The translations under genes were made by a program, and so were the position numbers. From Thermoanaerobaculia bacterium (GTDB taxonomy: Bacteria; Acidobacteriota; Thermoanaerobaculia; UBA5066), in the NCBI GenBank assembly GCA_023717585.1, contig JAMQPJ010000571.1, forward strand, positions 1-6,650: a stretch of DNA of 6,650 bases, in the 5' to 3' direction. The notes under the pieces were generated by a model that was not told the DNA's origin, did not search any database, and saw nothing but the letters and a program-made list of their open reading frames with translations. Shown here one piece after another: positions 1 to 5,902 of the stretch (the stretch's first letter is position 1; every line of letters begins with the position of its first letter).

Positions 1-44
1 GATTCCAGGTCTTCGATGACGAGGAGACTCAGGGGTTCCGGCAT
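1..44 (-). CDS. Receiver-domain (response regulator-like) protein, N-terminal fragment cut by window edge
   Basis: Only the first 14 codons are visible, reading MPEPLSLLVIEDLE from an ATG at 44-42. A short hydrophobic strand (LSLLVI) followed by an acidic pair (E11, D12) is the usual first strand and metal-binding acidic cluster of a CheY-like receiver domain. That is the basis of the call. An AAGGA ribosome binding site (52-56) overlaps the stop codon of the upstream hybrid kinase and lies 7 nt before the ATG. The gap between the two genes is 11 nt, so the gene is very probably co-transcribed with the kinase and translationally coupled to it. It could be a single-domain receiver, a response regulator with an output domain, or another hybrid kinase starting with a receiver; the output is outside the window. 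The start is well supported, the family moderately so. Confidence 0.7.
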   Translation of the reverse strand, partial: MPEPLSLLVIEDLE

Positions 45-55
45 GGGCCGTTCCT

Positions 56-3000
56 TCACGGAGCGTCGAGCACCTCGCGCACCTTGCGCGCGAGGGCGAG
101 TGGGGAGAAGGGCTTCTGGAGGAACGCGACGCCGGACTCGACGATCCCGTGGCGCATCACGGCGTCGTCGGTGTAGCCGCTCATGTAGAGAATGCGGACG
201 TCGGGGTGGTCTTTGACGATCCGCTCGACCAGCTCGCGGCCGCTCATCTCGGGCATCACGACGTCCGTGACGACGAGATGGATCGCTCCCGTGTGCCGGC
301 GCGCGGCCTCGAGCGCCTCGGGCCCGTCCCGGGCCTCGATCACCCGGTAGCCGGCCGACTCGAGCGCGATCTTCACGATGCGCCTCACGGCGTCTTCGTC
401 CTCGACGGCGAGGACGGTCTCGGTCCCACGCGGCACCGCGCGGAGCGACGCGCCGGATCTTCCGCGCCGCCGGGGCGCGGGCTGCGAGGGGAGGATCACC
501 GTGAACGTCGCGCCCTTGCCGGGTTCGCTCTCGACCGTGATGTCGCCGCCGCTCTGCTTCACGATGCCGAAGACCGTCGCGAGCCCGAGGCCGGTACCCT
601 TGCCGACTCCCTTCGTCGTGAAGAAAGGTTCGAAGAGATGGGCCTTGACCTCCGGGACGATGCCGGCGCCGGTGTCCGAGATCGAGATGGCGACCTTCGG
701 GCCCGGTTGCCGCCCCGCGCTGTCCTCGAGGACGGAGTCCGACGGGGCGAGGTTCCGCGTGCGGATCGTGATCCGGCCGCCGCGCGGCATCGCGTCTCGC
801 GCGTTCACGGCCAGGTTCACGACGACCTGCTCGAGCTGGCCGGGGTCGACCTTCACCCAGCTCTCGTCGGCCGCGAGGTCGGTCAGGAGCTCCACGTCCT
901 CTCCGAGAAGACGGCGAAGCATCTTCTCGGTCCCGGAAACTACCTCGTGCACGTCCACGAGCTTCGGCTCGAGGATCTGCTTGCGGCTGAAGGCGAGGAG
1001 CTGGCGGGTGAGGTTGGCCGCGCGCTCCCCGGCGGCGCGGATGTCCGTCAGGGGGCCGCGCGTCGGGTCGTCGGCCCGAGCGCCGGAAAGGAGCAGGTCG
1101 CAGTTCCCGGAAATGACCGTGAGGAGGTTGTTGAAGTCGTGGGCGACGCCTCCCGCGAGCTGGCCGACAGCCTCCATCTTCTGCGACTGGAGGAGCTGCT
1201 CCTCGAGGCGCACTCGGGCCGTCACGTCCATCCACGAGCCCACGATCTCGGCGGGATGCCCCGCGGCATTGCGCAGGAGGCGCTTCTCGTCTCGCACCCA
1301 GAGCCAGGTCCCGTCCCTCCGGCGGAAGCGGAACTCGAGGCTCGCCTGACCCTCGTCGAGGACGGCCTTGTTCGCCGCGACGACGTGCTGCACGTCGTCG
1401 GGATGAATGCCCTCCTGCCACCAGCGCTGGGGATCGCCCGACCGGACCTCGTCGTATGTGTATCCGGTCATGGATTGGATGTTCTCGGAGAACCACGAGA
1501 CGCGCAGCCCGTCGGGTGTGAAGCGGAGCGCGTAAAGGACCGCCGGACTGCCCGCGAGGAAGCGCGCCGAAGCCTCCTCCGCCCGCTTGCGCTCGAGATA
1601 GAGGCCGATCTGCTGCCCGAGAGTCTCGATCAGCGTCGGGTCGACTTCCGGGATCTCGGCCGCGAAGAACTCGAGGACGCCGGCCATCTTGCCGCGGAGG
1701 AGGAGGGGGAAGCCGAAAGCGGCGGGGACGCCGGCCTTCGCGGCGGTCTCGCCGCGCGGGCATCCCGGCCCGAGCCGGCTCTCGTGGACGACGCGCCCGG
1801 TCTCCCAGACCCGGCCGGGAACGCCGACGCTGCGGGTCGCGACGAGGACGCGGCTCTGGTTTTCCAGTTCGGCGGTGCGTGCGGGGTCCGCGCTCCACGT
1901 GTTCACGCAGCGGAGGCCGGTGGAATCCGCGTCGCTCTCCCACCAGACGCCGAAGGCGAAGCCCTCTCCCTCGCAGAGAGCCTGCAGAATGCGCGGCATC
2001 GCCTCGGCGAGGGAAGCGGCTTCCGCGAGAACGCGCCCGATCGCGGCTTGCATCGAGACGCGCTGCGCGAATCGCGTGCGTTCCGTGATGTCTTCGATGA
2101 TGCCGACCGTTCGCACGGGCGCGCCCGCGTCGTCCCGGAGGACCATCATGTTCACGTTCACCCACGCGACCGAGCCGTCCTTGCGGACGTACCGTTTCTC
2201 GATCCGGTACTCGGGCGCTTCGCCGCGGACCACGCGCTCGAACAGCTTTCCGTCGCGGTCGCGGTCCTCCGGGTGCGTCAGCTCCGACACGCTCATCGTG
2301 AGCAGCTCCGCGGCGGAAAAACCCGTGATCGCGCACATTCTCTGGTTCACGCGCAGGAAGCGCCCGGTCCCAGGCTCCGCCTGCGCCACGCCCACGGACG
2401 CGAGGTCGAACGTCGCGCGGAGCTCCTCCTCGCTCGCGCGCAGCGCTTCCTCGGTTCTCTTGCGCTCGGTGATGTCCTCGGTGAACATCACGATCCCACC
2501 GACGCTCTGGTCGTCCGTCCGCCAGGGCCGGATTTCCCAGCGGAGCCACTGGGCGGACCCGTCCGCGCGCTCGAAGAGGTCCTCCTCGGCGCGGACGACC
2601 TCGCCGGCAAGGCAGCGCCGATGCGCCTCCTTCCAGCGCTCCGGGATCTCGGGAAATACCTCGTAGTGCGAGAGTCCCGTGAGATTCCGGTCGCCGAGGC
2701 CGTAGTCCGAAAGCCAGCGGCGGCTTGCCGCGACGTAGCGCATGTCGCGGTCGAACATCGCGATTGCGACCGGTGCGTGGAGGATGAAGAGGCGGAACCG
2801 CTCCTCGCTCCCGCGGAGCGCAGCCTCTGCGTCCATTCGCGCCGTGATGTCGGTCACGATGCCGTTCCACAGGACGCCGCCGTCGGCGGCTCGCTCGGGG
2901 TTCGACCGGGCGCCCTCCGGGCTGCCTCGACGAGCGCGGCGTCGGCGGACGTGAGCCCGGCTTCGCGCATCCCCGCTCCGCGGTCCATTCGGACCTCCAG

Positions 3001-3073
3001 TTCGGTCGATTAGATTCCTCCGGCGCGACGCCGGGACATGATGCAGCCGCCTCAGACCCTCAGCCGACGCCAC
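56..3073 (-). CDS. PAS/GAF hybrid sensor histidine kinase with C-terminal receiver domain
   Basis: This is a soluble hybrid histidine kinase of up to 1005 residues with no transmembrane segment or signal peptide, so a cytoplasmic sensor is expected. Domains in order: the tail of a PAS domain (about 58-87, DGGVLWNGIVTDITAR); a complete PAS (about 91-205); a second PAS (about 216-332); a GAF domain (about 340-495, with the GVPGRVWETG motif); a third full PAS (about 505-622); HisKA with phospho-accepting H645 in GGVAHDFNNLL; and an HATPase_c domain with N-box N756, G1 box DTGAGI (800-805), F-box FEPFFTTK and G2 box GTGLGLATV. A receiver (about 885-1003) follows, with acidic residues E891-E893, predicted phospho-acceptor D937 in TDVVMPEMSG, and K987. 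No HPt domain is present, so D937 may regulate the kinase or pass phosphate to a separate protein, for example the receiver gene 11 nt downstream. The ligand is unknown. The given start is a GTG 6 nt after the egtD stop, preceded by seven G. The first roughly 50 residues are arginine-rich with many A/T-ending codons and may not be translated. Alternatives are an in-frame GTG at residue 72, an ATG at residue 80 (2836), or an out-of-frame ATG at 2988. Confidence 0.93.
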   Translation of the reverse strand: MASAEGLRRLHHVPASRRRNLIDRTGGPNGPRSGDARSRAHVRRRRARRGSPEGARSNPERAADGGVLWNGIVTDITARMDAEAALRGSEERFRLFILHAPVAIAMFDRDMRYVAASRRWLSDYGLGDRNLTGLSHYEVFPEIPERWKEAHRRCLAGEVVRAEEDLFERADGSAQWLRWEIRPWRTDDQSVGGIVMFTEDITERKRTEEALRASEEELRATFDLASVGVAQAEPGTGRFLRVNQRMCAITGFSAAELLTMSVSELTHPEDRDRDGKLFERVVRGEAPEYRIEKRYVRKDGSVAWVNVNMMVLRDDAGAPVRTVGIIEDITERTRFAQRVSMQAAIGRVLAEAASLAEAMPRILQALCEGEGFAFGVWWESDADSTGLRCVNTWSADPARTAELENQSRVLVATRSVGVPGRVWETGRVVHESRLGPGCPRGETAAKAGVPAAFGFPLLLRGKMAGVLEFFAAEIPEVDPTLIETLGQQIGLYLERKRAEEASARFLAGSPAVLYALRFTPDGLRVSWFSENIQSMTGYTYDEVRSGDPQRWWQEGIHPDDVQHVVAANKAVLDEGQASLEFRFRRRDGTWLWVRDEKRLLRNAAGHPAEIVGSWMDVTARVRLEEQLLQSQKMEAVGQLAGGVAHDFNNLLTVISGNCDLLLSGARADDPTRGPLTDIRAAGERAANLTRQLLAFSRKQILEPKLVDVHEVVSGTEKMLRRLLGEDVELLTDLAADESWVKVDPGQLEQVVVNLAVNARDAMPRGGRITIRTRNLAPSDSVLEDSAGRQPGPKVAISISDTGAGIVPEVKAHLFEPFFTTKGVGKGTGLGLATVFGIVKQSGGDITVESEPGKGATFTVILPSQPAPRRRGRSGASLRAVPRGTETVLAVEDEDAVRRIVKIALESAGYRVIEARDGPEALEAARRHTGAIHLVVTDVVMPEMSGRELVERIVKDHPDVRILYMSGYTDDAVMRHGIVESGVAFLQKPFSPLALARKVREVLDAP
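2854..2998 (-). other. Out-of-frame ATG with strong ribosome binding site inside the 5' end of the kinase frame
   Basis: GGAGG at 2998-2994 is followed by a 5-nt spacer and an ATG at 2988-2986. This is a better translation start than any in the long kinase frame. It opens a 44-codon frame ending at TGA 2856-2854, which is offset from the kinase frame by one base. Its first 20 or so codons (starting MDRGAGMREAGLTSADAAL) end mostly in G or C, as expected for coding sequence here. The kinase frame over the same bases is rich in A/T-ending and arginine codons. Good codon usage moves to the kinase frame at roughly 2890-2920. A one-base deletion in a real gene, an assembly or sequencing indel, or -1 frameshifting would each join this start to the kinase. 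A small leader peptide or chance is also possible. Confidence 0.45.
3020..3034. repeat. Perfect 6-bp GC hairpin between egtD and the kinase
   Basis: CCGGCG and CGCCGG are separated by three bases, which would form a compact all-GC stem-loop in the minus-strand transcript. It is not followed by a T-run, so it is not an intrinsic terminator. It lies in the stretch 2989-3079, which would be intercistronic if the kinase begins at or below 2988. It could be a transcript-stabilising or attenuating structure, or a chance event in GC-rich DNA. Confidence 0.3.
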
Positions 3074-3079
3074 CCCCCC

Positions 3080-4021
3080 TCATCGCCGTCTCAGCTCGAC
3101 GGCTTCGTAGAACGTGAGCGCGTAACCGGCGGGCCCATCTTCGAAGCAGTGCCTGGCGCAGAACCCCTCGGCCTCCACGCGCGCGAGCAGCTCTGCCGAG
3201 TCGTATTTGTAGGACGCCTCAGTGAAGATCGACTCCCCTCTTCGAAAGGGCACGTGAAGTCGCGCCCCGGGGATGCGCACGCGCTGGGCACGTCGGCTCA
3301 CGAGGTACATCTCGACTCGCGCCTCCCGCGCGTTCCACACGGCGCGATGGGCGAAGGAGGAGAGGTCGAAATCCGCTCCCAGCTCGCGGTTCATGCGCGC
3401 GAGCACGTTGCGGTTGAACGCCGCGGTCACGCCGAGCGGGTCGTCGTAAGCGAGGAGGAGGTCCTTCTCCGGCTTCACGAGGTCGGCCCCGAGGAGGAAA
3501 CCGTCTCCCGGCCGCAGGGCCGACCTCACGTCCCTCAGAAAGCGCGACGCGCGTGCCGGCTCGAAATTTCCCAGGTTGGACCCGAGGAAGAGGACGAGAG
3601 CGGCGCCGCGCCTCGGCCGCTCGCGCGCGATTCTCGCGAGGCCCTTCTCGTAGGAACCTCGGAGCGCGGCGACGTCCGCGAAGCCGCCCTTCGCGAGGCG
3701 TGCGGTTGCCGCCGAAAGGGCTTCCCGCGAGATGTCCGCGAGCAGGACGCGGCGAGAGCCGCCCAGGCCGGCGAGGAGCAGCGCGAGCTTCTCGCCGTTT
3801 CCGGGTCCCAGCTCTGCGACGAGCGCGGGCCCTGCCGCGCCCTTGGACATCGCGCGCGCGGCCCGAACGAGGAGGCGCCGCTCCGCGCGCGTGATGCGGT
3901 ACCACGGCAGGAGACAGATCGCGTCGAAGAGGCGCGATCCCAGCTCGTCGTAGAACCAGTGGGGAGGCAGCCGTCGCGGTCTCCGGCCGAGGCCGCGGCG
4001 AACGTCGGAGGCGAAGCTCAC
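3080..4021 (-). CDS. egtD: L-histidine N-alpha-methyltransferase (hercynine synthase) EgtD
   Basis: EgtD trimethylates the alpha-amino group of L-histidine using three S-adenosylmethionine molecules, giving hercynine, the first step of ergothioneine synthesis in the cytoplasm. The 313-residue length fits the family (about 320). Diagnostic segments are LPPHWFYDELGSRLFD (18-33), the SAM-binding motif AELGPGNGEK (69-78), FLGSNLGNFEP (145-155), AYDDPLGVTAAFNRNVLA (191-208) and FTEASYKY (266-273). Residues known from the mycobacterial enzyme to contact histidine or hercynine appear conserved by motif alignment from memory: Y41 (Tyr56), N152 (Asn166), Y192 (Tyr206), E268 (Glu282) and S270 (Ser284). 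The enzyme should therefore be active. The chosen start is the GTG at 4021-4019, which overlaps the egtB stop in a GTGA tetranucleotide and indicates translational coupling. The frame stays open far upstream, but that part is antisense or out of frame to other genes. The downstream kinase frame begins 6 nt after the stop. Confidence 0.95.
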   Translation of the reverse strand: MSFASDVRRGLGRRPRRLPPHWFYDELGSRLFDAICLLPWYRITRAERRLLVRAARAMSKGAAGPALVAELGPGNGEKLALLLAGLGGSRRVLLADISREALSAATARLAKGGFADVAALRGSYEKGLARIARERPRRGAALVLFLGSNLGNFEPARASRFLRDVRSALRPGDGFLLGADLVKPEKDLLLAYDDPLGVTAAFNRNVLARMNRELGADFDLSSFAHRAVWNAREARVEMYLVSRRAQRVRIPGARLHVPFRRGESIFTEASYKYDSAELLARVEAEGFCARHCFEDGPAGYALTFYEAVELRRR

Positions 4022-5364
4022 CGGCCGACCGTGCGGAACTTCGCGAAGACGTAGGGGTACCGCGTCCGAAACCAGTTGCGATAGCTGCGCCTCACGAGGG
4101 GAAGCGCCGTGACCGGAGAGGCCCCTTTCAGGACGGCATGGTCGCCGTCGAAGAAGTCCGTCGAATACAGGGGATAGGACTCCATGGGGCGAAATCCGGG
4201 GAAGGGCTGGAAGGCCGATTCGGTCCATTCCCAGCCGTTGCCGACGAGATCCTGAACGCCGAATGCGCTCGCGCCCGACGGGAAGGAGTCGACGGGCAGC
4301 GGGTCGAACCGCGCGACTCCGAAGTTTCCGCGGCGCGGGTCGGCAACGCCGCCGCCCCAGGGCAGCTCGTTCTCGCCCCCGTCCGGCCGCCCGAACGCGG
4401 CGCGGTGCCACTCGGCTTCCGTCGGGAGGGTCCGGTTGCGGTAACGCGCGAACGCGGAGGCTTCCGCCTGCGTGACCCAGACGGGCCAGGCCGGGGGCAG
4501 GGGGACATCCTCGAATTGCGCGCGACACCAGAACCGGCCCTCGCGGTGCGTCCACGCGTGCGGATGCGCGATCGCCTCGCTGCGGACCCAGGCGAAATCC
4601 CGCTCGTCCCAGAAGGAAGGCTCGAGATAGCCGCCCGCGTTCACGAACTCCAGAAAGTCCGCATTCGTGACGGGGAAGACATCGATCGAAAAGGCGGGCA
4701 CGTCGCGCACCGACCGTGGGAATTCGTTGTCCCATCCGAATGCAGCCGCCTCGCGGTCCGCACCGAGGGTCGCCCGCCCGGGGGGGATCGCGCTCGAGCG
4801 GTAACCGGGCGGGGCCCCGCCGACCTCGGGCGGCCCGAAACCGGCTGGCCGGCGCTTGCGGGCCGCGGGCAGCTCGCGCAGCATGTAGAGGAGCGTCTCG
4901 TGATGCATGAGCTCGTGCTCGAGGACCGTGAAGACCGCCTCGCTGCGGCCGGGGAGCGGCCTCTCGGGAGCCTCGCGGGCAACGGCGACGAGCGCGTCCT
5001 CCATCGCCGTGTCCGCCGCGCGCGCGTAGGCAGCCACGCACTCCCGCGCGGGCCACGCGGCGACGCTGCCTTCCCCTGCATGTTCCGGGTCGATGCCGCG
5101 CTCGAAGAGCGTCTCGAGGACGGGATCCACTCCGGGCCGGCCGAGCGCGTTCTTCACGAGCGTGTTGACGCCGAACGCGGCGAGATGACCTTCGTAGAAC
5201 GCGAAAGGATGGCGCACCGGGATGGGTCTTTCGAGCCAGGCGCCCTCGGGAAGCAGGCGGTCGAACAGCAGGCGCGTGAAGGCGCGTCCTTCGCGCCACG
5301 ATCGGAGCACGAGGTCGGGCTCCGGAAGCGAGGCGGGGGCGGGTTTCGGATGAGAGCTGCTCAT
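4018..5364 (-). CDS. egtB: Ergothioneine biosynthesis sulfoxide synthase EgtB (non-haem iron, possible cysteine-using type)
   Basis: EgtB is a non-haem Fe(II) enzyme that uses O2 to couple hercynine to a thiol, forming the C-S bond and a sulfoxide that is later cleaved to ergothioneine. The 448-residue protein has the expected two-domain layout: an N-terminal DinB-like helical domain (about 20-165) and a C-terminal FGE-sulfatase/C-type-lectin-like domain (about 185-445, with RTLPTEAEWHRAAFG and GNGWEWTESAF). The three-histidine iron site is visible as H60 (EGHLAAF) and the H-x3-H-x-E motif, H150, H154 and E156. Near the C-terminus the mycobacterial RNWD motif is RNWFRTRYPYVFAKFR, so the counterparts of gamma-glutamylcysteine-binding Asp416 and Arg420 seem to be F432 and Y436. 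The Arg87/Arg90 region also looks unlike the mycobacterial one, which suggests cysteine as thiol donor (inference). The ATG at 5364 has an AGGAG site 4 nt upstream. The gene is first in the leftward operon and overlaps egtD by 4 nt. An OvoA-type or SenA-type role is less likely beside egtD. Confidence 0.92.
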   Translation of the reverse strand: MSSSHPKPAPASLPEPDLVLRSWREGRAFTRLLFDRLLPEGAWLERPIPVRHPFAFYEGHLAAFGVNTLVKNALGRPGVDPVLETLFERGIDPEHAGEGSVAAWPARECVAAYARAADTAMEDALVAVAREAPERPLPGRSEAVFTVLEHELMHHETLLYMLRELPAARKRRPAGFGPPEVGGAPPGYRSSAIPPGRATLGADREAAAFGWDNEFPRSVRDVPAFSIDVFPVTNADFLEFVNAGGYLEPSFWDERDFAWVRSEAIAHPHAWTHREGRFWCRAQFEDVPLPPAWPVWVTQAEASAFARYRNRTLPTEAEWHRAAFGRPDGGENELPWGGGVADPRRGNFGVARFDPLPVDSFPSGASAFGVQDLVGNGWEWTESAFQPFPGFRPMESYPLYSTDFFDGDHAVLKGASPVTALPLVRRSYRNWFRTRYPYVFAKFRTVGR

Positions 5365-5368
5365 GCCG

Positions 5369-5393
5369 CTCCTGGTACGGGCGCGGCCGCCCG
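5369..5393 (-). promoter_or_regulatory. egtB ribosome binding site with adjacent GC hairpin
   Basis: AGGAG (5373-5369 on the minus strand) precedes the egtB ATG by 4 nt and supports that start. Four bases upstream of it, 5378-5393 forms an inverted repeat: CGGGCG pairs with CGCCCG around a four-base loop. In the egtB leader RNA this strong stem would sit just before the ribosome binding site and could affect translation or transcript stability. No known riboswitch or leader family is recognised, and a short GC palindrome can arise by chance here. Confidence 0.4.
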
Positions 5394-5437
5394 GAACGCG
5401 AGTCTAGTGGAGAGGGGGGCTTCCGGCGCTCAAAGGG

Positions 5438-5443
5438 TATAAT
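5438..5443 (+). promoter_or_regulatory. Consensus -10 element (TATAAT) in the divergent intergenic region
   Basis: A perfect TATAAT stands out in otherwise GC-rich DNA within the 88-bp space between divergent egtB and the gene at 5453. Transcription from it would begin near 5450-5453, at or a few bases before the ATG at 5453, so the message would be leaderless or nearly so. No TTGACA-like -35 is evident 16-18 bp upstream (that region is a run of G). The minus strand of the same site reads TATTAT, a 5-of-6 match, so the element might also drive egtB leftward with a leader of about 65-70 nt. The plus-strand role is the stronger claim. Confidence 0.55.
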
Positions 5444-5452
5444 ATTCCCGCC

Positions 5453-5884
5453 ATGGGTGAGTCTCCTTCGCCGCGCGTCGTATCGAGGGCCTGGGCGATC
5501 CGGTCCCTGCGGGAATTCCTCCTGACGCTGACGGACGAGGACCACTCCATGTGCCGCGTCGCGACCGATCGGGGCATCTTCTGCCAGGGATTCCGAAAGC
5601 TCGACGACAAGGAGCTCAGGCAGCACTTTGCGGGCATCGTGGAGCGCCGGCCTGCAGTGAACCGCTGGCAGCTCGAGGCGCTCGGGAACCAGTGGGAGCT
5701 GGCGCGCCAGACGGTGAACCGGCTTCCTCTGGCGTGCGACGTCGAGCAGAAGGAGCACGGAACCTGCGGCGGATGGGACGACCTCAGCAACGAGGATCTC
5801 GCGCGCTACTGCGGAGAGCTGCTCGGGCAGGACGTTCTCGTGACCCCGCAGGGCACGCTCACGCCACCCGCCTCCGCGGGCTGA
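5453..5884 (+). CDS. Uncharacterised 143-residue cysteine-containing soluble protein
   Basis: I do not recognise this family. The 143-residue product has no signal peptide, membrane segment or obvious fold motif, and appears to be soluble and mostly helical with acidic and basic residues interspersed. It has five cysteines, C34, C44, C95, C105 and C120. The first four form two pairs of identical spacing (C-x9-C), in SMCRVATDRGIFCQG (32-46) and LACDVEQKEHGTCGG (93-107). Histidines H31, H58 and H102 lie near some of them. This could mean metal or iron-sulfur binding, or disulfide redox chemistry, but no function can be assigned. The start is the ATG at 5453, chosen because it follows a TATAAT element; no Shine-Dalgarno sequence is visible before it. 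After the first few codons the frame has G/C-rich third positions, supporting real coding. The Ser/Thr kinase gene begins 18 nt after the stop in the same frame, which implies co-transcription. Confidence 0.75.
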   Translation: MGESPSPRVVSRAWAIRSLREFLLTLTDEDHSMCRVATDRGIFCQGFRKLDDKELRQHFAGIVERRPAVNRWQLEALGNQWELARQTVNRLPLACDVEQKEHGTCGGWDDLSNEDLARYCGELLGQDVLVTPQGTLTPPASAG

Positions 5885-5902
5885 AGCGCCGATAATCGCC
5901 GG

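Noticed and set aside
149..3013. A 954-codon open frame on the plus strand, antisense to the hybrid kinase.
   Set aside because: It mirrors the kinase codons in GC-rich DNA, where stop codons are rare on the opposite strand. The product is low-complexity (rich in R, A, D, E, H) with no recognisable domain, while the minus strand encodes complete, ordered kinase domains.
3020..3034. Intrinsic terminator between egtD and the kinase.
   Set aside because: The stem is good but no T-run follows in the minus-strand direction; the next bases are AGGAATCTAATC.
3219..3905. A 228-codon minus-strand frame inside egtD.
   Set aside because: It is an arginine-rich shifted-frame shadow of egtD, which has all family motifs in the other frame.
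4018..5364. Assignment of the sulfoxide synthase to ovothiol (OvoA) or selenoneine (SenA) synthesis.
   Set aside because: There is no fused C-terminal methyltransferase as in OvoA and no adjacent glycosyltransferase or selenophosphate synthetase as for SenA. The overlapping egtD gene favours ergothioneine.
5383..5390. GCGGCCGC palindrome as an operator site.
   Set aside because: It is an eight-base GC palindrome expected by chance at this base composition, and no second copy is seen in the intergenic region.
4138..5442. A 434-codon plus-strand frame antisense to egtB.
   Set aside because: It is a shadow of egtB with no domain signature, while the opposite strand has intact iron ligands and FGE-like motifs.
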